From Acidobacteriaceae bacterium (GTDB taxonomy: Bacteria > Acidobacteriota > Terriglobia > Terriglobales > Acidobacteriaceae): 64,000 nt of DNA. Shown one piece after another: positions 17,526 through 25,933 of this stretch (its first letter is position 1; each line of letters begins with the position of its first letter). The position numbers and the translations under genes are program-made. The notes below the pieces were generated by a model. It was not told where the DNA came from and searched no databases. It was given only the letters and a program-made list of their open reading frames with translations. The stretch lies in the NCBI GenBank assembly GCA_030041435.1, contig JASHNW010000090.1, forward strand, positions 62,001 to 126,000. Direction: 5' to 3'.

Positions 17526-18590
17526 ATGCAGGAACCGATCGGTGTGGGGGTAGTGGGGTTCGGATTGGCGGGGCGGATTTTTCACACCGCCGTGGTGGAG
17601 GCGACTCCGGGGCTGGAACTGAAGTGCGTGGTGCAGCGCAGTGGGGACGATGCGGCGAAGGAATACCCGCACGTCCGGCAGGCTCGATCTGTGGAGGAGA
17701 TGCTGGCCGACGTCAGCATCCAGCTGGTGGTGATCGCGACGCCGAACTACTCGCACTATGAGCTGGCGAAGCAGTGCCTGCACGAACAGCGGCATGTCGT
17801 GGTCGACAAGCCGTTCACCCTGACATCGGAAGAGGCTGCGCAGCTGATCCATATGGCGCGGGACCGGAACCTGCTGCTGACGGCATATCAGAACCGGCGA
17901 TGGGATGGGGATTTCCAGACCCTGCGGCAGGTGATAGCGCGCGGGGAACTGGGACGGCTGGTTGCGTTCGAATCGCATATCGACCGCTTTCGGCCGGAGC
18001 CGCGACTGGGAGTCTGGCGCGAGAGCGGCGGACCGGGCGGAGGGATTCTGTTCGATCTGGGCCCGCACCTGGTCGATCAGGCGTTAACGCTTTTTGGGAC
18101 GCCCCGGACCATCGCCGCGAACGTGCGGATCGAGCGCGACGATGCTGTGGTGGACGATGCCTGGGATATTTTCCTCGAGTACGAGAGGCCGCAACCCCTG
18201 GCCGTGTTGTTGCGCTCCACGCTGACGGCGTGCACTCCCGGTCCGCGGTACGTGCTGCACGGAACGCGAGGGAGCTTTGTGAAGTGGGGCATCGATCCGC
18301 AGGAGGATCAACTCAAAGCGGGGATGAGGTTCGACTCGCCGGGATTCGGGGAAGAGCCGGAGAGCGCGTGGGGTGAGCTGAAGATCTGCGGCGGCGAGAC
18401 CCGTCGGGTGAAGACGGCGCGCGGCGACTATCGCGGCTTCTACGAGAACGTGCGCGATGCTCTTCTGGGGAAGGTGGAACTTGCCGTGAAGCCGGAGCAG
18501 GCGTGGCAGACCACGCGCCTGATCGAACTGGCGCGCGAGAGCGCAGGCCAGGGACGGCGTCTGCGGGTGGATTTCTCAGCGGAACCGTAG
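17526..18590 (+). CDS. Gfo/Idh/MocA family NAD(P)-dependent oxidoreductase
   Basis: 354 residues from the ATG at 17526; the longer frame upstream has no domain. The N-terminal Rossmann motif is GVGVVGFGLAGRIFHTAV (about residues 6-23). IQLVVIATPNYSHYELAKQC and VVVDKPFTLTSEEA (the EKP-type Lys as DKP) follow at about 65-105. The C-terminal alpha/beta domain contains GGGILFDLGPHLVDQAL, which carries the usual catalytic Asp/His pattern. Members oxidise or reduce sugars, inositols and related polyols; the substrate is not readable. The gene ends 8 bp from the convergent ADOP permease. Confidence 0.88.
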   Translation: MQEPIGVGVVGFGLAGRIFHTAVVEATPGLELKCVVQRSGDDAAKEYPHVRQARSVEEMLADVSIQLVVIATPNYSHYELAKQCLHEQRHVVVDKPFTLTSEEAAQLIHMARDRNLLLTAYQNRRWDGDFQTLRQVIARGELGRLVAFESHIDRFRPEPRLGVWRESGGPGGGILFDLGPHLVDQALTLFGTPRTIAANVRIERDDAVVDDAWDIFLEYERPQPLAVLLRSTLTACTPGPRYVLHGTRGSFVKWGIDPQEDQLKAGMRFDSPGFGEEPESAWGELKICGGETRRVKTARGDYRGFYENVRDALLGKVELAVKPEQAWQTTRLIELARESAGQGRRLRVDFSAEP

Positions 18591-18598
18591 GAGCCGCA

Positions 18599-21049
18599 CT
18601 ATTCGTTGCGCAGAACCTGCATCGGGTCGGTCTGGGCGGCGCGGCGCGCTGGGAGTAACGAAGCGAGCAGAGCCACAGCCAGCAGCAGAGCGATGCTGGC
18701 GACGATGGAGATGGGGTCAGCGGCACTTGTCTCATAAAGCAAGCTGTGAACCCACCGGGTGGCAGCAAAGGCCAGTCCCAGGCCGGCGACGATGCCGCCG
18801 GCCACGGGTAGTACGGCTTGGCGGGCGACAAAGGTCATGAGGGCGGATTTGTCGCAGCCCAGAGCGATGCGAATGCCGAATTCCCGCGCCCGCAGCGAAA
18901 CGGAATATGCCAGCACGCCATAAATTCCAAGCAGGGCCAGCAGCAGTCCGGCGGCGCCGAAGCTCGAAAGCAGCAGCGTCTGGAAACGCTCCGTGGCGAC
19001 CGAGTCGGAAACCTGCTCGTTCATCGACTTCAGCGTCGGAATGGCCACCTGCGGATCGATCTTCCAGATCGTGCGCTGGATCTCGCCAGCCAGCGCGCTG
19101 GTTGGTTGCGGGCTGCGGACGAGGAAGTTCACGCGCCACCAGGCGTTCTGCCAGTAGGGAAAATAGATCATGTTGGGCGTGCTCTTCAGGTCGTTGATGC
19201 GCGCGTCGGCCAGCACGCCCACCACCGTGTACAGCCCCTTGTCGCCGAGCGTGAAGGTGCGTCCGATGGGGTTCTCACCCGGCCAGATGCTCCGCGCCGC
19301 CTGCTCGGAAATGAGCGCATTGTCGGCATGCTGCTTGTCCTCCGCCTTGAGGTTGCGGCCCGCCAGCAGCGGAATCCGCAGCGTGTCGGCATAGCTGGGG
19401 CTGATCCAGCGAATGTTGGCCAGCGGCGTCTGCGTGTCGGGCAGGGGATGGTCGGGCCGGGTCACGTTGTCGATCCACGTGTCTCCGGCCATCGGCGTCT
19501 CGCTGGTGGAAGCGACAGATTGCACCCCCGGAATCGCGGCCAGATCCGCGAGCGCCCGCTCGGTAAACGCCGCGCGGACGGCTTCGGACTTCGGGCTGAG
19601 GTCGCCATACTGCGGCGCGTAGAGAAACACCCGCACCAGCGTCACGTACGACGCGTCAAAGTCGCGGTTCTGGTCCAGCAGGTGCGAGAAGCTGCGCACC
19701 AGCAGGCCGGTGACGATGAGCAGGGCCAGCGTGCAGGCTACTTCCGCGGCCACCAGCAGCTGCCGCGTCCGCTGGCTTTCCCGCGAAGCGGAGAGGCGCG
19801 TGGTGCTGGTCTGGAGAGCCGACTGCGGATCGACGCCCATGGAGCGCAGAGCGGGCAGCAGACCGAAGAACAGCGCCGTAAGAATGGAGAGGCCGGCGGC
19901 CGTGAGCAGCACCGGCCACGAAACGTGAATCCCGCCCAGGCGAGGCAGATTCAGCGGCGCCGCGGCTACGAAGAAGCGCACGCCGGCGAAGGAGAGCAGG
20001 ATTCCCAGCGAACCGCCGATCACCGCCAGCACCAGGCTTTCTGCCAGGGCCGACCAGACCAGACGATCGCGCCCAGCGCCGAGCGCTGCACGCACGGCCA
20101 GCTCGCGCTCCCGAGAGACGGCACGTGCCAGCTGCAGATTCGCCAGATTCGCGCACCCAATGAGCAGCACCGATCCCACCGCCGCCAGCAGCAGCCAGAG
20201 CGCGGTGCTCACGCTCCCGGCCACTTCCACAATCAGCGGCTCCGTCATGGGCTCTGGATTATCGTCAAGATGGTTGGCACGGTTAAAGGCCTGCTGGATG
20301 GTGCTCAGCTCCACCTGCGCCTGCCGTACTGAGACGCCGGCGTGCAGCCGCGCCACAGCCATATAGTTGAAGTTCCCATCCGCACTCTGCCGGTCGTCCG
20401 CACGCAGCACCAGCGGGCTGAAAATCTCATACGGCTCAGCGGCGTTTTGCGACATTGTTCCCGGAATCTCGCTCACGCGCGGAAAGCTGAAACCTCGCGG
20501 CAGCACGCCGACCACGGTATAGGGGATGCCACCGCTGCGGAGGGTCTGGCCAATCGCCGCAGGATCGCCGCCGAAGTAGTGCTGCCAGGCCTCCCAGGTC
20601 AGAATTAACACGTTGTTGTGACCGTCGATGGCTTCGTTGGGCAGAAAGGTCCGGCCCAGCCAGGGCCGGACGTCCAGCACGGAGAAGAAATTCGGCTGCA
20701 CATCGAGGCCGTTCACAATCTCCGGATGGTCGGTTCCCGCCGCAATGCTGTACCCGTGATTCTGGAAGAGAGCCATGCCGGCGATGCTCTTCGCAGCGGC
20801 CTGCCAGGCGAGGAAATGGCGGGGATTGTCCGGCAGGGGTGGCGTGCTCATTTCGGTTTCGCGCAGCATCAGCAACTGCTCGGACTGTGGCAGCGAGAAG
20901 GGCGTCAGCAGCACCGAGTCAACCACACTGAAGATGGCCGTGACCGCGCCAATGCCGAGGGCGAGCGTGAGGATGGCGGTGATCGTGAATCCGGGCGATT
21001 TGCGGAGGGTGCGGACGCTGAAGCGCAGGTCGTTCACAAAATTCGGCAT
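18599..21049 (-). CDS. ADOP-type orphan ABC permease (MacB/FtsX fold, duplicated)
   Basis: 816 residues from the ATG at 21049 (MPNFVNDLRFSVRTLRKSPGF, the usual beginning of this class); an ATG at 21097 would add 16 unsupported residues. There are two copies of a MacB periplasmic core plus FtsX three-helix unit. The first has TM1 after KSPGFTITAILTLALGIGA and the block LLAAVGSVLLIGCANLANLQ. The second has LLVAAEVACTLALLIVTGLL and the C-terminal FGAAGLLLALLGIYGVLAYS and REFGIRIALGCDKS. No ATPase gene is adjacent, as is typical of acidobacterial duplicated orphan permeases. Its export substrate is unknown. Confidence 0.88.
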   Translation of the reverse strand: MPNFVNDLRFSVRTLRKSPGFTITAILTLALGIGAVTAIFSVVDSVLLTPFSLPQSEQLLMLRETEMSTPPLPDNPRHFLAWQAAAKSIAGMALFQNHGYSIAAGTDHPEIVNGLDVQPNFFSVLDVRPWLGRTFLPNEAIDGHNNVLILTWEAWQHYFGGDPAAIGQTLRSGGIPYTVVGVLPRGFSFPRVSEIPGTMSQNAAEPYEIFSPLVLRADDRQSADGNFNYMAVARLHAGVSVRQAQVELSTIQQAFNRANHLDDNPEPMTEPLIVEVAGSVSTALWLLLAAVGSVLLIGCANLANLQLARAVSRERELAVRAALGAGRDRLVWSALAESLVLAVIGGSLGILLSFAGVRFFVAAAPLNLPRLGGIHVSWPVLLTAAGLSILTALFFGLLPALRSMGVDPQSALQTSTTRLSASRESQRTRQLLVAAEVACTLALLIVTGLLVRSFSHLLDQNRDFDASYVTLVRVFLYAPQYGDLSPKSEAVRAAFTERALADLAAIPGVQSVASTSETPMAGDTWIDNVTRPDHPLPDTQTPLANIRWISPSYADTLRIPLLAGRNLKAEDKQHADNALISEQAARSIWPGENPIGRTFTLGDKGLYTVVGVLADARINDLKSTPNMIYFPYWQNAWWRVNFLVRSPQPTSALAGEIQRTIWKIDPQVAIPTLKSMNEQVSDSVATERFQTLLLSSFGAAGLLLALLGIYGVLAYSVSLRAREFGIRIALGCDKSALMTFVARQAVLPVAGGIVAGLGLAFAATRWVHSLLYETSAADPISIVASIALLLAVALLASLLPARRAAQTDPMQVLRNE

Positions 21050-21229
21050 AGCGATCCTTAGGACACGTGACAAACGCTGCAGCAAATGATGAGCCACGGC
21101 GGCGGGCAGGGCAAGGGGCTTATTTCGTGGCAGATCGGCCGAATTGACAGGGACGGCGCTGCCCGCGCTGTCCGGGAGTGGACGCTGGTGTTCAGGGATG
21201 GACGGTGGGAATCCGGTATGCTGTTCGCG

Positions 21230-21553
21230 ATGTCAAAGCAATATTTCTATTTCCGGCTGATCCCGCCCCGCGCGACATTCCCGCAGGACATCACAGCCGG
21301 GGAAGCGGCGCTGATGCAGCGGCACGCGGATTATTTCGAGGCGGAGTTTCGCGCCGGGCGGGTGATCGCGTACGGACCGGTGCTGTCGCCGCAGGGGGCG
21401 TTCGGGCTGGCGATTCTGGAAATGGACGACGAAGCGCAGGCGAGGGCTTTCGGGGCCGGCGATCCTTCGGTGATCGCCGGGCTGAATCGATTCGAGTTTT
21501 TTCCCATGCGGCTGGCGGCGTCCCGGGCTAAGCAGCAGAACAGTCAGGGCTGA
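21230..21553 (+). CDS. YciI-like (YCII-related) protein
   Basis: 107 residues from the ATG at 21230; an ATG at 21218, better spaced from GGTGGGAA, would add four residues. The fold markers are YFYFRLIPPRATFPQDIT, then MQRHADYFEAEFRAGRVIAYGPV (with the family's conserved His) and GAFGLAILEMDDEAQARAF. YciI proteins are small ferredoxin-like dimers proposed to act as enzymes or sensor partners; the function is unproven. The last 10 bp overlap the 3' end of the convergent zinc-type oxidoreductase gene. Confidence 0.75.
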   Translation: MSKQYFYFRLIPPRATFPQDITAGEAALMQRHADYFEAEFRAGRVIAYGPVLSPQGAFGLAILEMDDEAQARAFGAGDPSVIAGLNRFEFFPMRLAASRAKQQNSQG

Positions 21554-22503
21554 AAGACGATCCGCGCGGCGTCGCCGGGGGTGTTCCACAGCGATTCGAC
21601 CTCGCGCAGAGGAGCGGCTGTGGTTTTGATCCGGAACGGCGAGGCTGCGGCGGCCTTGAGGAGATTGGCCAGCGCGGCGAACAGCCGCTCCATGTTGACG
21701 CTGCCGAAACCGCTGCCCATTATCTCCAGGCCAGAGCTCCGCAGCGTGGCGGCGGGCAGCGGAATCGTCGGACCGGCGATACTGCCGATCTGGATGTAGC
21801 GGATGCGCGCGGCAGCGTGGTCGAGGCCCTTCTGGGCAATGGCGGCGAGTGCCGCTTCAGCGGGCGGGCCCCACACGTAGTCGAGCACGACGTCGATGCG
21901 GCTGCCGGCGATTTCCTCGCGCAGCGCGGCGACCAGAGCGTCACGGTCGAAGGTGAGGGAGATGGCGGCGTCGGCGCCGAGGGACTTCGCCTCGTCGAGG
22001 GCCGCGGCATTGCGCCCCACAGCGACAACCCTCCGCGCACCGAGCCGTTTCGCGATCTGCACGGCCAGCAGGCCGGCGCTGCCGGTCGCGCCGAGGATGA
22101 GCACGGCTTCCCCGGCCCTGAACTGCGCGCGCTCGGCCAGCGCCGCCCATGAGGACATGCCGGGATTCATCATTCCCGCCACCGTCACATCGTCCAGGGC
22201 GTCCGGGATGGCGATGCACCGGTCGCGGGCGGCCACAGCGCGCTCGGCCATGGTCCCCCACGGGCTGCGCGTTCCGAAATAGACGCGCGTTCCGTCCTCC
22301 AGCCGTCCCACGCCGTCCACCCCGGCAACGAACGGCAGTTTCCCGGTGCTGCCGTAGTGGCTGCCGTTAGCGAGAGCTTTGACGATGGGATGCAGCCCGG
22401 CCGCGGTCACGCGAACGGGCACTTCGCCCTCGAGGGGCGTCGGATCGGCGAAATCGGCATACTTTGGCGGCGCGGAGAAGCTGGAAACAACGGCGGCTTT
22501 CAT
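21544..22503 (-). CDS. Quinone oxidoreductase-like medium-chain dehydrogenase
   Basis: 319 residues from the ATG at 22503 (MKAAVVSSFSAPPKYADF); the longer frame upstream is spurious. A GroES-like N-terminal domain (GEVPVRVTAAGLHPIVKALA) is followed by the NAD(P)-binding domain with GATGSAGLLAVQIAKRLGA (about residues 145-165, the AxxGxxG type of quinone oxidoreductases). No zinc-ligand Cys cluster is present, so this is a zinc-independent QOR-like enzyme that reduces quinones or enones with NADPH. The gene is monocistronic. Confidence 0.85.
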   Translation of the reverse strand: MKAAVVSSFSAPPKYADFADPTPLEGEVPVRVTAAGLHPIVKALANGSHYGSTGKLPFVAGVDGVGRLEDGTRVYFGTRSPWGTMAERAVAARDRCIAIPDALDDVTVAGMMNPGMSSWAALAERAQFRAGEAVLILGATGSAGLLAVQIAKRLGARRVVAVGRNAAALDEAKSLGADAAISLTFDRDALVAALREEIAGSRIDVVLDYVWGPPAEAALAAIAQKGLDHAAARIRYIQIGSIAGPTIPLPAATLRSSGLEIMGSGFGSVNMERLFAALANLLKAAAASPFRIKTTAAPLREVESLWNTPGDAARIVFQP

Positions 22504-22633
22504 GGTGAAGTCTCCATCGTACGAAATTGTTGGGCGAGGTCGCTGAAGCACTCCTTTCGATTCGCGGCCGGCGGCAACGATGCAGAGGCGCGTGGCATGG
22601 TATGGTGCTGCGATACGGGCGAAGGAGCGATCG

Positions 22634-23797
22634 ATGAGCGCAAAACAGGGAGCACGGGAACGCTTCAACGGGGCGCAGGACGATCTTATCGCGCTCAGCC
22701 ATCGCATTCATGCCCATCCGGAGCTGGGATTTGAGGAAGAGAAAGCATCCGCGTGGCTGTGCGATGCGCTCGATGAGGCTGGGTTCGCGGTGGAGAAAGG
22801 GATTTGCGGACTGCCGACGGCGTTTTGGGCGCGGGTGGGATCGGGGGCGCTGCACATCGGCATCTGCGCGGAGTACGACTGCCTTCCGGAGATCGGGCAC
22901 GCGTGCGGGCACAACATCATTGCCGCGTCGGCAATTGGGGCGGCGATGGCCGCAGGGAAGGTCGCCGACGAGGTGGGGCTGACGATCAGCGTGATGGGCA
23001 CGCCGGCCGAGGAGGTGGGCAATGCGAGCGGGAAGATTCTGATGCTGGAGCGTGGCGGGTTCGATGGGTTGCACGCGGCGATGATGGTTCACCCGGCGCC
23101 GATGGACATGCTGCAGGCGAAGATCATCGCCGCATCGATGTTCGACGTCCACTGCACGGGCAAGGAGTCGCATGCGTCGGCGTTCCCGGAACTGGGCGTG
23201 AATGCGGCGGACGCGCTGACCATCGCACAGATGGCGATCGGGCTGCTGCGTCAGCATATCCGCGCGACGGATCGCATTCACGGGATCGTGACTCATGGCG
23301 GGGCAGCACCGAATGTGGTTCCGGCGCATACATCGGCACGGTATATCGTGCGGTCGGAGACGCTCGACCAGCTGAACGAGTTGCGGCCGAGAGTCTATCG
23401 ATGCTTTGAGGCTGGCGGGCTTGCGACCGGCGCGAAGGTGGAGATAACCGGGGGCGACAAGCCGTATGCGGAGATGCATCACGACGCCGACATGGCGGCG
23501 CTGTATCGGGCGAATTCAGAGGCGCTGGGGCGGCCGTTCCCGGATCTGGGCGAAGCGGGAAAGCGTCCGACAGGTTCCACGGATATGGGGAACGTGTCGC
23601 GGGCGATACCGTCGATTCATCCCATGATCGGGATCAACTCGCTGCCGGCGGTGAATCATCAGCCGGAGTTTACGGCTCACTGTGTGACGGCGGATGCGGA
23701 CAAGGCATTGATCGATGGCGCCCTCGCCATGGCTTGGACGTGCATCGACATGGCCGCCAACGCGGAAGTGCGCGAGCGGCTGATGGCGTCACGCTGA
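22634..23797 (+). CDS. M20D family amidohydrolase (AbgB / amidohydrolase-like)
   Basis: 387 residues from the ATG at 22634, with GAAGGAG 6 nt upstream. The metal and catalytic motifs of the M20 family are intact: SHRIHAHPELGFEEEKA (about 20-36), GICAEYDCLPEIGHACGHN (about 77-95) and SVMGTPAEEVGN (about 117-128). A dimerisation domain begins near the VHCTGKESHASAFPE segment. The M20D group hydrolyses N-acyl amino acids, aminobenzoyl-glutamate or small peptides, so it is probably cytoplasmic. It is divergent from the QOR gene and 56 bp upstream of the VOC protein gene. Confidence 0.88.
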   Translation: MSAKQGARERFNGAQDDLIALSHRIHAHPELGFEEEKASAWLCDALDEAGFAVEKGICGLPTAFWARVGSGALHIGICAEYDCLPEIGHACGHNIIAASAIGAAMAAGKVADEVGLTISVMGTPAEEVGNASGKILMLERGGFDGLHAAMMVHPAPMDMLQAKIIAASMFDVHCTGKESHASAFPELGVNAADALTIAQMAIGLLRQHIRATDRIHGIVTHGGAAPNVVPAHTSARYIVRSETLDQLNELRPRVYRCFEAGGLATGAKVEITGGDKPYAEMHHDADMAALYRANSEALGRPFPDLGEAGKRPTGSTDMGNVSRAIPSIHPMIGINSLPAVNHQPEFTAHCVTADADKALIDGALAMAWTCIDMAANAEVRERLMASR

Positions 23798-23853
23798 ATC
23801 GGGCCTGGTTGGGAGCATGCCCGGCTCAGGCAATTGCAACGGAGGTGATTTTG

Positions 23854-24270
23854 ATGGAAATCCGCGGCGTCTGCCCCTACTTCGAGGTCTACGACATGCC
23901 CACCTCGCTGCGCTTCTACATCGACCAGCTCGGCTTCACCATCGTCGAGCATTCGCCGCCCCTGGGCGGCGATCCCTACCGCTACCACTGGGTCTGGCTG
24001 CGGCTGGGCGGCACCGCGGATCTCATGCTGAACTCTGCCTATGAATTCGACGATGAGCGCCCCACTCGCGAAGCGCACCTCCGCCTGCGTCAGCACCGCG
24101 AAGCCTGCCTTTTTTTCGGTTGCCCCGACGTGGACGGTGCCTATACGGAGCTAACCGCAAAGGGCGTGAAGATCGACCGCGAGCCGAAGGTCGCTCCTTA
24201 CGGCATGAAGCAGATGTACTTCAAGGATCCCGACGGCTTCGGCCTGTGCTTCCAGTGGAAGGCGAGTTAA
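23854..24270 (+). CDS. VOC superfamily (glyoxalase/bleomycin-resistance-like) protein
   Basis: 138 residues from the ATG at 23854, with GGAGGTGA just upstream; the longer frame overlaps the M20 gene. Two beta-alpha-beta-beta-beta halves are visible: VCPYFEVYDMPTSLRFYIDQLGFT with WVWLRLGGTADLML, and LFFGCPDVDGAYTELTAKG with KQMYFKDPDGFGLCFQ. The substrate is unknown. It may be co-transcribed with the upstream amidohydrolase. Confidence 0.85.
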   Translation: MEIRGVCPYFEVYDMPTSLRFYIDQLGFTIVEHSPPLGGDPYRYHWVWLRLGGTADLMLNSAYEFDDERPTREAHLRLRQHREACLFFGCPDVDGAYTELTAKGVKIDREPKVAPYGMKQMYFKDPDGFGLCFQWKAS

Positions 24271-24354
24271 TCGAGGAACCGCTTCCCGCGGCGCGATTTG
24301 ATGCAGGGAACCGCCCGTTTGGCCGCCGATTCCGACACTTCTCCGCATAGGGAG

Positions 24355-24383
24355 TTGCAGCCGTTTCCCGTCTGTGGTATCTA
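24355..24383 (+). promoter_or_regulatory. Sigma-70-type promoter for the SAM-riboswitch transcript
   Basis: TTGCAG (24355-24360) is separated by 17 bp from TATCTA (24378-24383). This would start transcription near 24390, shortly before the riboswitch aptamer. Confidence 0.6.
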
Positions 24384-24417
24384 TTGATCATTCAAGTTTG
24401 CTCTCAGGAGCGAGCCT

Positions 24418-24533
24418 GAATTTCATGCAGAGTGGCTGAGGGACGGGCCCTGTGACGCCACGACAACCGGCCTGAGCAATTCGGGACATCGGTGTCAACT
24501 CTCGCTCGCCGTGAGGCGGGGAACATGAGATTC
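24418..24533 (+). promoter_or_regulatory. SAM-I (S-box) riboswitch aptamer
   Basis: The conserved S-box core is clear: AGAGTGGCTGAGGGA, GGGCCCTGTGACGCC, CGACAACCGGCC and GGTGTCAACTC occur in order. Stem P1 closes the element, with GAATTTCATG (24418-24427) pairing with CATGAGATTC (24524-24533). A GC-rich hairpin (CGCTCGCC and GGCGGGG) precedes the 3' P1 strand. Expression should fall when S-adenosylmethionine is abundant. The downstream GAGAT/ATCTC alternative pairing and a short hairpin that covers the purine-rich GAGGG before the start codon (24643-24657) suggest translational control. It controls the threonine-synthase-like gene and the sulfur carrier. Confidence 0.9.
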
Positions 24534-24661
24534 GGGGTGCAGGCTGTATCGCATCTCGCTAAATCCATAGCAGTACCGCAGTTGTTGTACAGACGTCACG
24601 CGTGCCCGTATTTGTCCACGGCGATCGTGGATGCCGATGCCGCTCTCGAATCGAGGGCTGG

Positions 24662-25933
24662 ATGGCTGCTGCATACGAACTGCGATGTCGGGAATGCGGG
24701 AAGCGTTACGAGAACGCCCCGCTGTCGATCTGTGACGAATGCTTTTCTCCGCTGGAAGTGGTTTGCGACCTGGAAGCGGCGAAGCGGACGTTGACTCGTG
24801 AGGCAATTGCCGCGGGTCCGTCGAGCATGTGGCGCTACCAGGCGCTGCTGCCGGTTCCTGAGGACTACAAGCCCGTGACCCCGGCCGGATGGACGCCCCT
24901 GCTGCATGCGCCGCGGCTGGCCGAGCGGATTGGGGCGCGGAATCTGTTCATCAAGAACGACGCTGTCTGCCTGCCAACGCTGAGCTTCAAGGATCGCGTG
25001 GTGGCGGTGGCGCTGGCGAACGCGCAGATCTTCGGCTTCGACACGGTCGGCTGCTCGTCGACAGGGAACCTGGCAAACGCAGTCGCGGCCGGGGCGGCGC
25101 GGCTGGGACTGAAGACGTACATCCTGGTGCCGGGCGATCTGGAGCCGGCGAAGATTCTGAACACGCAGGTGTACGGCGCAACGCTGGTGCGGATTGACGG
25201 CAACTACGACCACGTGAACCGGCTGTGCTCGCAGATTGCGGACCGGTACAACTGGGGCTTCGTGAATGTGAACCTGCGGCCGTACTACGCAGAGGGATCG
25301 AAGACGGTGGGCTTCGAGATCGCGGAGCAACTGGGCTGGCGCCTGCCGGATAACGTGGTGGTGCCCATGGCCGGCGGTTCTCTGATCACCAAGATCCGCA
25401 AGGCGTTCAAAGAGCTGATCGCCCTTGGACTGGTCGAGGAGAAGGAGGTCCGGTTCTTTGGCGCACAGGCCACAGGGTGCTCGCCGATTGCAACAGCGGT
25501 GAAGACAGGCGCGGATCACATTGAGCCGCAGCGACCCGCGACAATTGCGCGGTCTCTGGCGATTGGGAACCCGGCGGACGGCGTCTACGCAGCGCGCGCC
25601 ATTCGCGAGAGCGGCGGCTGGGCCGAGGATGTGTCCGACGTGGAGATTGTTTCGGCAATCCAGGAACTGGCAGAAACGGAAGGCATCTTTACGGAAACAG
25701 CCGGCGGCGTCACCACGGCGGTGACGGCGCGGCTGTACGCGCACGGGCGAATTCATCCGGACGAGCTGACAGTGGCCTGCATTACCGGCAACGGATTGAA
25801 AACGACGGACGTGTTGCAGGGCGCATACGAGCAGCATGCGGCCATCCGCCCGCGACTGACCGACTTTGAAAATTATCTCGAAGAATGCAGCGAAGAGAAC
25901 GAGCTGGAACTGGGAGGAGCGTATGTCCGTTAG
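24662..25933 (+). CDS. Threonine-synthase-like PLP enzyme under SAM riboswitch control
   Basis: 423 residues from the ATG at 24662. An N-terminal zinc ribbon has four cysteines (C9, C12, C24, C27 in LRCRECGK and ICDECF). The fold-type II PLP domain has the Schiff-base lysine in TLSFKDRVVAVA (about 109), a phosphate/PLP loop SSTGNLANAVAAGAA, and a Gly-rich C-terminal motif VACITGNGLKTTD. By sequence it is a ThrC-family enzyme acting on O-phosphohomoserine. Its SAM riboswitch, and an 11-bp overlap with a MoaD/ThiS-type sulfur carrier gene, instead suggest sulfur assimilation. It might sulfhydrylate O-phosphohomoserine to homocysteine with a protein thiocarboxylate, by analogy with CysM/CysO. 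That role is inference; plain threonine synthesis is the alternative. Confidence 0.85.
   Translation: MAAAYELRCRECGKRYENAPLSICDECFSPLEVVCDLEAAKRTLTREAIAAGPSSMWRYQALLPVPEDYKPVTPAGWTPLLHAPRLAERIGARNLFIKNDAVCLPTLSFKDRVVAVALANAQIFGFDTVGCSSTGNLANAVAAGAARLGLKTYILVPGDLEPAKILNTQVYGATLVRIDGNYDHVNRLCSQIADRYNWGFVNVNLRPYYAEGSKTVGFEIAEQLGWRLPDNVVVPMAGGSLITKIRKAFKELIALGLVEEKEVRFFGAQATGCSPIATAVKTGADHIEPQRPATIARSLAIGNPADGVYAARAIRESGGWAEDVSDVEIVSAIQELAETEGIFTETAGGVTTAVTARLYAHGRIHPDELTVACITGNGLKTTDVLQGAYEQHAAIRPRLTDFENYLEECSEENELELGGAYVR

Noticed and set aside
17526-18590. Gfo/Idh enzyme as partner of the ThuA-like protein
   Set aside because: ThuA and Gfo/Idh genes are often linked, but here they are 15 kb apart with unrelated genes between, so no operon is claimed.
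24271-24417. Possible second riboswitch domain upstream of the S-box
   Set aside because: The sequence before the -35 box lies outside the predicted transcript and shows no conserved core.
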